Part shown: positions 1 through 11,600 of the stretch, piece by piece | Layout of the letters: every line of letters begins with the position of its first letter | Position numbering within the stretch: position 1 is the stretch's first letter | Assembly: GCA_905178155.1 (NCBI GenBank) | Contig: CAJINV010000029.1 | Coordinates: 106,603-170,602 of the forward strand | Reading direction: 5' to 3' | DNA: 64,000 nt | From: Amoebophrya sp. A120 | Taxonomy: Eukaryota; Sar; Dinophyceae; Syndiniales; Amoebophryaceae | Program-made: the position numbers and the translations under genes | Notes under the pieces: model-generated | The model's input: the letters and a program-made list of their open reading frames with translations, nothing else | Database searches by the model: none | What the model was told of the DNA's origin: nothing

Positions 1-1290
1 CAGCTTCCTGCCCTACAGAAAACCTTTCCAAAGTGGAAATCTGTCTTGCAGCTTCCTGCCCTTCAGACAGAAAAAATCCCCAGAGTGGAGATCTGTCTTA
101 CAGCTTCCTGCCCTACAGAAAACCTTTCCAAAGTGGAGATCTGTCTTGCAGCTTCCTGCTCCACAGAAAGCCTTTCCAAAGTGGAAACCTGTCTTGCAGT
201 TTCCTGCCCTTCAGAAAAATTCCCCAGAGTGGAGATCTGTCTTGCATTTTTCTGCCGTTCAGAAAAATTTCCCAAAGTGGGCATCTTTCTTGCAGCTTCC
301 TGCCCTACAGAAAACCTCCCCAGAGTGGAAATCTGTTTTGCAGCTTCCTGCCCTACAGTAAACCTTTCCAGAGTGGAAATCTGTCGCGCGGCTTCCAGCT
401 CTACAGAAAACCTTTCCAAAGTGGAGCCCTGTCTTGCAGCTTCCTGCCCTTCAGAGAAATTGAAATTCCCCACAGGGGAGATCTGTCTTGCAGCTTCCTG
501 CTCTTCAGAAAAATTCCCCAAAGTGGAGAGCTGTCTGGCAGCTTCCTGCTCTACAGAAAACCTTCCCAAAGTGGGAAGCTGTCTCGCAGCTTCCTGCCCT
601 ACAGAAAACCTTTCCAAAGTGGAAATCTGTCTTGCGGCTTCCTGTTCTACAGAAAACCTTTCCAAAGTGGAAATCTGTCTTGCAGTTTCCTGCCCTTCAG
701 AAAAATTCTCCAAAGTGGAGATCTGTCTTGCAGTTTTCTGCCGTTCAGAAAAATCTCCCAGAGTGGACATCTTTCTTGCAGTTTCCTGCCCTTCAGAAAA
801 ATTTTCCAGAGTGGAGATCTGTCTTGCAGGGCCCTGCCGTTCAGAAAAATTTCCCAAAGTGGAAAACTGTCTTGCAGTTTCCTGTCGTTCAGGAAAATTT
901 GGGAGACTGTCTTGCAGTTTCCTGCCGTTCAGTCAGGAAAATTGACCAAAGTGGGAAGCTGTCTTGCAGTTTCCTGCCCTTCAGAAAAGTTGCCCAGAGT
1001 GCCCACCTGTCTCGCAGCTTGCTGCCCTTCGGAAGTGTCCATCTGTCTTGCAGCTTGCTGCCCTTCAGGAAAATCGCCCAAATTGTGAGCCTGTCTTGCA
1101 GCTTCCTGCCCAGGGCTTTCGACCTACAGAAAAATTGCCAGGCCTTCAGAAAAATTGCCCAAGGTTCAGATCTGTCTTGCAGCTCCCTGCCCAGGGTTTC
1201 TTTTCGGCCTTCCCAAAAATTTGCAAGATCTGTGTTGCAGCTTTCTGCCCCGGGCCTTCGGCCTTGCGAAAAATTTGCCAGAGGCTCCCC
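1..1290 (+). repeat. 48-bp tandem satellite array (copy 1)
   Basis: About 27 imperfect copies of a 48-bp unit built around CTGCCCTTCAGAAAAATT and GTCTTGCAGCTTC. Because 48 is a multiple of 3, several frames on both strands stay open and give long false ORFs with a 16-residue period. The array runs off the left edge. The same unit returns at 29140-29460, 29890-30190 and, inverted, at 30200-31540. Confidence 0.95.
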
Positions 1291-1846
1291 GAAAATAAAA
1301 CGCGCGAAATTCAAAAGGGTGGGGCTGGGAGGGCGGGCGTAGATTCCCGCCCCTTGTTGTGTTGGCGACGCGATTCATGAGACACCGGCGGCCCGGTTCC
1401 GCCGAACCCAGCCGGGCCGGTTCCCGCCAGACCACCGAACGGAAAAGCCACCCCGCTCGCCGCCAGCAAGATCGCCGCCCGGTGCAGGCCTGATGGTATA
1501 TATCTATGTTTTTTTTTGTGTGTTTGTATGTATTTTTCAACGAACGCTGCCAGAGCTGAGCATGAAAGATGAATGTGAACAATGTGCGGCCATCCAGCGA
1601 CGAGCAGCGTTTCAGCTTCGCTGGTATGTAGCTCTCGAGGCATTATTGTTGATACAAAGTTAGAAAAGAACAAACTCAAACTAAGAAAGCACCAATTCAA
1701 ATTAAGCGCAAAACCCAACGCAAATTAAACAATCGAAGTCGAAACTTAGCACCCCGAAACTGCAGTAACCCGAAAGCACGAACAAACTAGCACCGCCACG
1801 ACCTTGTCGATACGAATCTATCGCAAAAGTATCTTGCTATCTTGCT
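1291..1846. other. No gene recognised
   Basis: GC-rich stretch followed by AT-rich sequence. No convincing coding frame or known element. A B-type left end (TATCGCAAAAGTATC) occurs near 1819 without a matching right end. Confidence 0.4.
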
Positions 1847-2102
1847 TAACAAGTGCAAGCATGTCTGGGTCTGAAAGATATTTGCATGACAAACGCACGC
1901 AAGATACTAAGCCGGTGATGTTACATGAGCCCGCGGGTCGAAGATTGCAAAAGTTCGACTCCTCTAGCAGCTTACGCAATACAGATTTTTGCTGCTCATG
2001 CAGTACAGATTTTTGCAGAATCCAAATGCAGCATCAAAAGATACACGATCTGCAGGGATGCAAGTTGCACTCTTTCAGGCCCAAACATCTTTGCACTGGA
2101 TA
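1847..2102. mobile_element. Introner A, upstream of gene 1
   Basis: Left end has TGTCTGGGTCTG at 1862; right end has the reverse-complement core and TTTGCACTGGATA. The TSD is unclear. It may lie in an untranslated intron or be intergenic. Confidence 0.6.
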
Positions 2103-2204
2103 CTTTATTTTTCAAGTTAAGATAGACATAGCAACACCTACACCGGCCTCCTGCGTCGCAGTTCTATTCTGCCTGCAGTGCAACATACGGCAACCTTTAA
2201 CAAT

Positions 2205-2513
2205 TACCTTGTGGAAAAACGTCCCCCCCGGCCCATCTTCAAGATGTGCTCGCTAGGGGTATGCACACAAATCAGCAGCGTGTGGCTGTTGCGCATAAGA
2301 AGTTTGGTCTCGCAGTGCGGTGCGTGGTGTTCGCGCTGGTGTTTAGCTACTAGCGCAGCCGCGTCGCAAGTCGATCAGCCGTTTGGCTCTGCTTCTAGCA
2401 TGACAGATCCTATAGCGTACTTAGCGGCCCTCCGATTCTAGCATCACAGATCTCATACTAACCACTAGCGAACGCTTTTCAGATATGCACCGGGGACGTT
2501 TTTCCTCAGGATA
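2205..2513. mobile_element. Introner C, upstream of gene 1
   Basis: Left TTGTGGAAAAACGTCCCC, right GGGGACGTTTTTCCTCAGGATA as inverted repeats. Flanks ACAAT and GCGAT are only partly alike. Confidence 0.7.
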
Positions 2514-2613
2514 GCGATAGGCTTGCTGTTTTTTTGACTACTATCTCGCCCGGTCTTCCTTTTGGGAAAAAAGTCGCACCTCCACACCTACAACAGGATA
2601 AGACGCCGCGGCA

Positions 2614-5600
2614 ATGTCAATGCAGCAGTCGGACCCGGACGCGGATAGCAGCAATCCGATAGAAGAGGAAAAGCGTTCGGAGGCGTATGCTATCCAAAAA
2701 TGATATCCCGCCCCCACTCAAAATGTAAATTCCCAGCTTTTCCAGGCACCCATGCCAGATTCCGGGCCACCCAGCCTTGCGCGGCGCCCTTCTTTCTAAA
2801 GTGCTGTGGTTCGATAGTGGTGGCCCGTGCGCCCCTTCCGGTTCGGTAGCCAGAAGCTCGGGAGGGCGCTCTGGCAGTGCGGCACCTCTGCTGCCATTGT
2901 GATTGTGTTCCTGCCAGAACGTCTCCGCGCTTTTCAGGGAGTTGCGCCCCTGCCGATGGTAGCTTACGGCCGGCCCGCTTGGCCCTTTTCTCCAGCACTT
3001 TGGTTGCCGTGGCAGCGGATTCTTGTTGCCGCGCCGAAGGTCTTGGTGCCACAGCAATAACTGCGACGCCTACTCATGTCCCCCTCGGGGGCTCTTGGCG
3101 ACGCAAATTGCTAAAGGCGGCCCGCGGCCCGCGGGAGAATGCAAACTACGACAGGGGGCCCGTAGCCTCACAGTTCGTTGGAGGCCCGCCGCCGATGGAG
3201 CGCGACCTTCCGACTTTCTGTTCGCAGCGTTGCTCGCCCCTGTGGCACGGCAGAAGCCGGGCGGGCCCAATTTTTTCACTGCGTAGCCCAGCCCCATTTT
3301 CTCAATCGGTAACCAGAAAGCTTGGGAATTCGCTCCGCCAGCAGAACGGTGGGCCCTGTTGTGTACCCCAGGAAGAGCAGTTGCGGCAGAATTCGCCTCC
3401 TGTGGTATTTGGGAGGGCCCTTCGTGTGCGCCGGCCGAGGCGAGCTTTATTTCCATAGCTTTCCAGGGAGTTGCGACCCTGCCGATGGTAGCTTCTTTTT
3501 GTGCCCGCACTTTGCCGGGGCTTTCTTGTTTGAATTGAGGGCGCGAACGGGGGCCGCCCCCGGGCAGCTTCGCGGCGGCCCTCTTTTGGGGCCGCCCTGC
3601 GTCCGCTGGTTTCGTTGCTCTACGTAGCGGAAGCCCCTGTAGCCATTTCGCCTGCTTCTGGCTGATTGTTTGTTGGCCCGGTGCGGGTGTTTGCCGGGAT
3701 CATGCAGCGCACCCCGCTGCACCCCCACGAACACGGGCGGCGGCGGGGTGCACTCTCCGGCCAACCTCCTAAGAGCTTATTTGGGGGACTGCAGCCTACC
3801 TGCCCTGCCGGCTTGGTAGATTGTTAGCTTCCTACAACCGGCCCGGGACGGGGCAGTTTTGTAGCAGGGCGCCGCGCCCAGGCGCTCCCGTTTATCATTT
3901 TGTGGGGCCTGCGCATGGTGCTTACCCCCCGTGCGCTAAGCGCCGAGCCCCCTGCCAGGCTTCTTTGCCATTTACCAATCCAAAAAGCATTCCCGCTCCC
4001 CCTGCCCCTTACTTTGGAAATTTATGAGTTGAGTGGGGGCGGTCTGGCGGAAGGATACCGCGACGCACGACTCTACGGCTGATGCCGTATAACGGCCTGC
4101 ACTACCCGCCAGCCCTGTGCACAGAAATACGCACTAAAAATCTGTCAGGATCAGGCATGGCAAAGAGCAAGCTCTGATCTTTTCATGCGCAAACCCAGCA
4201 AATTCAAATTCAGAACTTGTGATGCGCAAACTCAGACACTTCGATGCTCATAGCAAGTTTGGAACTTGTCATGTGCAAACTCAGACACATCGATGCTCAT
4301 GGCACATTTGGAGTTTGTCAATAGCAAACTTGGAACTTGTCAGAGCAAATTCCTAACTTCTCAGAGCAAATTCCTAACGTGTCATGCGCAAATGCAGACA
4401 CTTCGATGCTCATGCATTCGAAGAACAAGGACGGACGGACGGAATGTCTGCAATGTCAGTGGCCCTGAACCTGATATATTTGAGGTCTATAGCAAGTGAA
4501 CGAAGGCGATACCAATGAAGGAAAATCCATCCCCTCCCCATGTTGTCGCCTCTCAGACCGCCTCGCTCAGCTGGAGCAATCTCAATGAAAGACGACGTAT
4601 TGGAGCAATGAATCTGTGATGCAAATTGTGGCTGATCTCTTCTTGCATTTCGTGCTCTGCTATGATCTAGCTCATGTCAACGAATCTGATGCGATCTAGT
4701 CTTTTGGTGTTTACCATGACAAATCTAGGACGCCCGAAACTGCATTGCAATCCATCCCGATTCTTGAAGCACTTTCCATGTCAAATTCAAATTATGACTG
4801 AGGCGCTTTCCATGTCGCAGTCAAATTATGGTTGAATGACTGCAGCGCTTTCCATGTCAAAGTCAAACTATTTTGGACGGTGGCTAGTCTAGAGGCTGAG
4901 GCTCTTGATGCGGTGTCTAGCATGACAAACTTATGAGGCCCCAAATAACGGGATTGACAGTCGTAACGAATTGGCATGCAGGACAAATTAGCGGATCGAA
5001 TTGAGATTGTTCCAGGAGTACTTGAACGCGGGCAGTTAGGTTCTTTCATCACGAGAGGACCCGCGACGAGTAGACGGAGAACCCGGGCCGGACCTCGCGA
5101 CCAGCACGCATGCAACCTCCGTGCGTTTATGACCGAGGAAGGAGTCAAGGAGGTTCCGTTCTTCTGGTTCCCCTAGCGCACAGAGACGGGCTTCCGGCTC
5201 CTCGACGAATTCTGCCGGGCCTCGTCGCCTCGTCTTTGCTCCAGGGCCAGTGCATGGTATCAAGTTTGTCGACCAAGGCGGCGGCCTTGCCGGGAAATTA
5301 GACCCTTGTCCTTGCTCCAGGGCCAGTACATGATATCAAGTTTGTCGATCCGCGGGTTTGCCTCGCCGGGAAATTCGATCCGCGGGCCCAGCATGGGTTC
5401 CCGAACTATGGCCTCGGAGGCCTCGAGTCGTAAATCGCCTTCTTTCTACAATGCACTGCAGATCCCGGGCGCATCGAACATCACACAGCGGAGCGCTGAG
5501 ATCGCAAAAGACCTCACATGAGAGTGCACAACTCCCCCTCCCCCTCATTTGTCATGCAAAATACTATAAATATGAACTGCAAAAGTATCGTACTACGTAC

Positions 5601-8600
5601 TCGTATAAATGGTATCGTACTAGGTACTCGTATAAATGCATTACAAATTTCCTCAGCATGAGAAAGAAATAAAATTTGTAATGCGGATTCACCTCAAGAA
5701 AAAGATTTGCAATGCATGACTGCAATACGAGTGCGACACTTTTGCACAGGATATCCTACCCAGTTTGGCTTTCTTGGCTCAATAGCATTACACTCCTGGT
5801 ATCCAAATTTGTCATGCAAAGCCTGTATTCTTGCTGACGCTTGTATTGCTGTTCATGCAATACAAGCGAGGGGAGTGGGGGTTGTGCGCTTTCATACGTC
5901 GTCAAGTTCGTCTACTACGACCGCGGGAACCATAAGGATCTGAGGTCCAATCCTCCAACTCGGTGGTTACCGAATTTTTCTCCGACGACACCAACGCACC
6001 GCATTCCAGCAGTTACGTCGCGGGCTACATGAGCTCGCAATGCGGGAACACCAGCACCCCTGCACTGCCGGTGGACCTGACACTGACTGGCAGCAGCCAC
6101 CAGCACGGGACCAGCAGTGGTGGCGCCGGGGGACATCATGGAACTGCCGGCGATATCATATTGAATGAAAATGAAGTGCCCCGCCCCCAGATGAGGTGGG
6201 AACTATTTCTGCGGAAGACGTTGGTTTATTTCTCAGCGAGGAACAGCTGCATTTCTCAGCGAGGACCAACTGCTAGACCGGAAGTACGAGGCGCAGCGGC
6301 GGCGGCTGCAACAGCGAAGACGGGTAGCAATTGCAAATATCGACTGGTAGCAATTGCAAATATCGATCTGGGTCTGGAAACTTGCGATGCTAGAATGTGA
6401 CACTTGCGATGCTAAAGCACTGCAATACGCACCCAAGCATGACACTTTTTTGAGCCGGTTCATGGTGTTTCGGTTTATTCCGCATGGAAAACTGCGTTTT
6501 TGCATGGCAAACTGCATCTCAATGAAATGAAAAAATGGCAGGCAAGATGCCTGCTTCTGCATGACAGATAGACCAATCAATCATGCCCGAGAAGCATGAC
6601 AAACTTGTTTCTTCCAGACACAGACACATATTTGCATTTGATAACGGGACCGCCGAAACGAGATTGCCGACGAGCGGGAAGTGAGCAAACAGGTATGACA
6701 ATGCGCAACTCCCCCTCCCCCTGATTTGTCATACAAAGTGCTTACCTAATTTACGCCGTACCTCTTGGCACTGTCTGCATGACAAGTTGTGGCAGCCCAA
6801 ATAGCACTAGTACACCCCTGTCCAAATTTGTGATGCAAAACCGGCATTCTTGCTGACGCTTGTACTATTTCTGTTCATGCAATACAAATGAGGGGGACGA
6901 GGGGGAGTTGTGAACTCTCATAACAGGTGATGCGCAACGCGGAGATGTTCCGGCACGAGCTTATCCTGTGTAAAAACCTCCCCACTCCACAGTTGTAGTT
7001 ATGCGGATTTGCAATATACAGGAACAGTTGCAATGCGCATCCCCATTACAGGCACAATCTTCTATCGTGTTTTATTTTTTGGAATTTGCCATGCTGCAAA
7101 CAGGATAAGGAGACATTTTTGTGGTGCGGCTGTGCACGCCAAACTGCAATACGATGCAGAGAGCCACTTCAAAAATCTGTAACGGCTCCCAAACTTTCTG
7201 GATTTGTGTTGCTAAGCTCCCAACTTGACTCTGGGTGGATAGGGATGCCTTGCCAGGATAGAGCTGTACGCATTGCAAATATGTCTGGGTCTGGATGTGT
7301 AGTGCATGACTTCAAGGACAAAAAGGATTACTGATGCCTAAATACGATGAGAGGGGGTTGTTGACTCCCATAGCAACCAGCTCTAAACGACCGTGACGAG
7401 GGAAAGGATGGCGCCCGTGCAGGTGCTCCACCACGACACGGCGAGGGGAATAAGCCCGAGGTGACGAATATGCATTGCAAAAGTATCGCACTAGTATACT
7501 TTGCATGTACAAATTGACTTAGCATTACAAATTAATATAAATTTGTAATGCGGATTTGCCTTAAGAAAAAGACTTGTAAATGCATATAGAGCAAGTAGTA
7601 CGAGTGCGATGCTTTTGCACTGCATACGAGTGCGTGAAGATGAAGAACTTTCCCCGGTCGGCGTGCGGGGATATCCTGAGCAAAAACGTCCCCGCCCCGC
7701 AGTTAGGTTCGTAACTGTGCAACACAAATTCTGAAGATTTGGGAGTCTCGCATGACAAGTTTTTCTCTGTATTGCAGTGCAGGTTAGCTGCAAGGACAGC
7801 CACATCACAAATCCACTTCCCGACTCTCTTTGCAGCATTACAAATGCCAAAACACAACTGAAAATGATGCTCACGGGGAAGCGCATTACAAGTCTTCCTG
7901 TTATTGCAAATCTGCATGACAACGTTGGGGTGGGGCCGCTTTTACTCAGAATAAGGGACCGATCGACGTGACGCATGAGGTGGACGCGGTCCCGCGCGAG
8001 CAGGGAGAGAAACAGGGGAAGCGGGGCAGCAGTATCCTGAGTGAAAATAGCGTCCCCATCCACCGAGAGTTGTCTTTGTCATGCAAATCTGCATGATTAA
8101 GGTGGTTCTCATGCGGAGCCCCATGAGGGCTGTTTTCTAGTCGCCGCGTGTCGAAATTTGTGATGCTCGAATAAGCATAGTATCGATATCTCAGGTATGT
8201 GATGCTGCTGCAGTAGTGAAACAGGATTATACTGCGAGGCCACAGTCACAGAACTTGTCATGCACAACAGCCAAAGCTTGAGCTTCTTGTTCTTGACTTG
8301 TGTAGCAGATATCCCATCTCGACTATGAGGTGGGGACGTTTTCACATAGCACAAGCAAGCGGACTCGATATGGGGTTCGCGCACGGACTCGATATGGGGT
8401 TCTCAAACGCTACATAGTGAGTTGCTACGTGAACTTGTCATGCAAGATTAGCATCAGCACCGACCCACACGAGCAAGCTCCTTCGCATGACAAATCTCGG
8501 AAGGGCATGATAATTATAATGTGCCGAGTTTGTTGTAACTAATTCTGATGCGAAAACTCAACCTCTTGCTCTTTCCTTCCAATTTTGCATTTGCTATTCT

Positions 8601-11600
8601 TGCATATACAAACTGGTCATGTAACAGCTCACAATGTAAAAACGATTGAGAGCCCCATACCCGTTGAGTGCACCACCAGCAATTCGAAACCAGTTTTCGA
8701 CTTCCATAGCAGCGCCTTGGGCCCTCTGTCAAAGAGTTTGCTTGGTCCCAAGCGGTGAGGGGCGCGAGCAGTGCCGGTGCGGGGACCAGCGGAAGAAAAG
8801 TGCGAAACAACTATCCTGACGATGAACCACGAGACGAGGACTGTGTGGACGGAAAGAAGCACCTATGAAATTGCACAACTCCCCTTCTGCCTCATTTGTC
8901 ATGCGAAATACCAAATCTACTCTTTGGCCCTTTCCCTTTGGAATATTAGCATGACAGATTCTGAACGCCCAAACACTACTACAATCCTGTGAAAATTTGT
9001 CATGCAAAAGCTGCACTCTTGCAGGCCCTTCTATTGCTGTTCGTGCAATACAAATGAGCAGGAGGGGGAGTTGTGCACTCTCATAGCAACCGGCTGCAAA
9101 CGACCGTGGTGAAGGAAAGGATTGCGCCCATGCACGTGCTCCACCGCGACACGTTGTGGGGAATAAGCTCGAGGTGACAAATATGCATTGCAAAAGCATC
9201 GCACTAGTGTGCTTTGCATTTACAAATTGACTTAGCATTGCAAATTCATTTTATTTGTAATGCGGATTTGCCAAAAGCAAAAAGATTTGTAAATGCATAT
9301 AGAGTAAGTAGTACGAGTGCGATACTTTTGCACTGCATAACCGAAAACGGCCGTGAAGATGAGGAACTTTCCCCGGTCGGCGTGCGGGGATATCCTGAGC
9401 TTTCCCCGGTCGGCGTGCGGGGATATCCTGAGCAAAAACGCCTCCACCACGCAGTTAGGATCTACTATTCGTCTTTCTTCTTTTGAGGATCCATTGCTAT
9501 TTTTGCGGATCTATTTTTCCAGATCGGCTTTTTCCAGATCTCAACAAGATCTCTCTTGTCGGGTCAGGATCTGTTTCTGAGGATCTGAGGATCTTTGTGC
9601 GAGGCTCGAGGTTTGCGGATCTATTTTTCCGGATCGGGATCTGTTTTCTCGGGATCTGTTACTGGTTTGAAGGTCAGTGCAATGCTACAGATCAGGAGCA
9701 GGATCGGATCTGTTTTCTCGGGATCTGTTTTGAAGGTCAGGAGCATTGTTACAGATCAGGACCAAGATCATTTGCGCCGATCTATTTTGTACAGATCAAG
9801 ATCAAGATCATTTTGCGCAGATCATTTGTACAGATCAAGATCATCAAGATCATTTTAAGATCATTTCGGGCCTTTCACCAAAACCCCTGCATAGAGATCA
9901 GGTTTAGCTTACAGCTCAACGACGTCCCGCCAGGCGCTTCCATATTCGAGCGGTGTGAGCTGCGGGATTCCGATACAGCGGAGGACGAGGGCGACAAGGG
10001 CAGCCGTTGTGGAGGCCTCAGCTGGTGCGATCAATCTCAACTGAAAGATAGAACGTCTGATGCAGATTGGAGGCAATCGGTCTAGATATGTTGGCGCGTC
10101 TTAGCGTTAGCGCTGCAAACCTATCAAGCCTCAGCCCTCAAGCTAAAATCTGTGCATCAGGCCCCCATCCGTAAGCTAAAATCTGTGCAGAATCTGTCAC
10201 GACAAACAGCAAACCGCACCACTGACATCTGTGCAAAGCCCTTCAACAATCTGTCGGGCCATCGGTTAGTGCCAGCGCAGCTGCTTACTGGGCTGCGATG
10301 TAGAGAGTGCGTTGTAATAAAGCTTCATCAAGTCGAAAGTGCTCAGGCCAGTTTCTCTCCCGGATCATGTTCGGTGATCTTGAAACTATTCCAGTTGAGA
10401 TTGTCGCAGCTGAGCAGGCCACACCTGTGCCTGCAAACCTTGCGAAGTCCGGGAAGATGCAGATGGTGTCGCCCAGTTACACCCCGGTGTTCAATCTGCG
10501 AGACTTGCGCGACCACCTTGAGGACTCGCCACTGGGGCGGCCGGCTTCAACCGCGAGCGGTGGGTCCTACGGGAAGACGAAAAGCTGGACCCCTCATTCG
10601 CGACCAGCGAGCAGACACCGTCCGTCGGGCTCTTTCTCCGCCACGTTTTGTTCTCGGGGGAAAAGTATCAACTGCAAATAAGTATGTCTGGGTCTGGGAG
10701 GTTGTAAGGCTAGAAGTGAATGATAGGCGCACTCCAATGCAATGCAGCCAAGCATAGCATGAATTTTTGGCCTGCTAGGTCGTTTTGCATACGTATCGCG
10801 CATGCCAAAGCTGCGTTTTTGCATTGCAGGCAACTGAGGAACTAGTTTCTGTGCCCATGCGTCAGTCAGTATCGAGCTATATCAACAAACACGCATGGTA
10901 AATCTAGCAACCATGCAAAAACGCAGCTAAGTTTGTAGTGCGTCCTGCGCATGACAGAGCGCTTTAAAAATTTGTCATGCTGCACTGCACTCAAGGGAAG
11001 GGCACAGACAATCGTGGCCATTCAGCATTACAAGTCTCCAGACCCAGGCCGAAGCCCAGACCTATTTGCAATGCATAGGAAGGCGGAAGTGATGGATTTG
11101 ACGGAGACGGAGAGGCTCGCTATCGTATTCAAAAACGTCCCCCCCTATAGCTGTAATGCAAATCTGCATGCTGAATCTGAAAAAGAAAATGTTTATCATG
11201 TGGAGCCCCATGAGAAGCATTTTCTATTCGTGTTTTTGAATTTGTCATGCTTCAATCAGCATCATATACGAGATCTGTGATGCTGCTGAACTAGCTCAAG
11301 CAGCACGAAGATACGAGTTCAAATTTGTCATGCGAAACAGCCGAAGCTTGTGGATTTGTCGAGCCGATTCCCCATCTTGACAGACTATGGGGCGGGGGCG
11401 TTTTTACATAGGATACTCGTGCAGCAAGTTTGCCCGCGGCGTGCACGACTATGGGCGCTCGGTCCGCGAGCGACGCAGGGTTTTGACCCTGCAGGTAACG
11501 GCAGGTGGCAGCCTGGTCGAAACGAAGATGGAGCTGGCCGCTGGCGCTCCCGTGCAGGGATCCGAGCTGCAGATCTTGTTACTCCTACGTACCCGGTGTC

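Noticed and set aside
33-1342. Long open frames of 250-350 residues on both strands
   Set aside because: They are the 48-bp satellite read in phase; several frames on both strands are open at once and the peptides are pure 16-residue repeats.
3632-3655. Dinoflagellate spliced-leader-like text GTAGCCATTTCGCC
   Set aside because: Only about 10 bases match, the downstream part differs, and it lies inside a C introner.
4138-4491. Coding repeat in gene 1
   Set aside because: The repeat lies between degenerate A ends and its removal gives a better frame.
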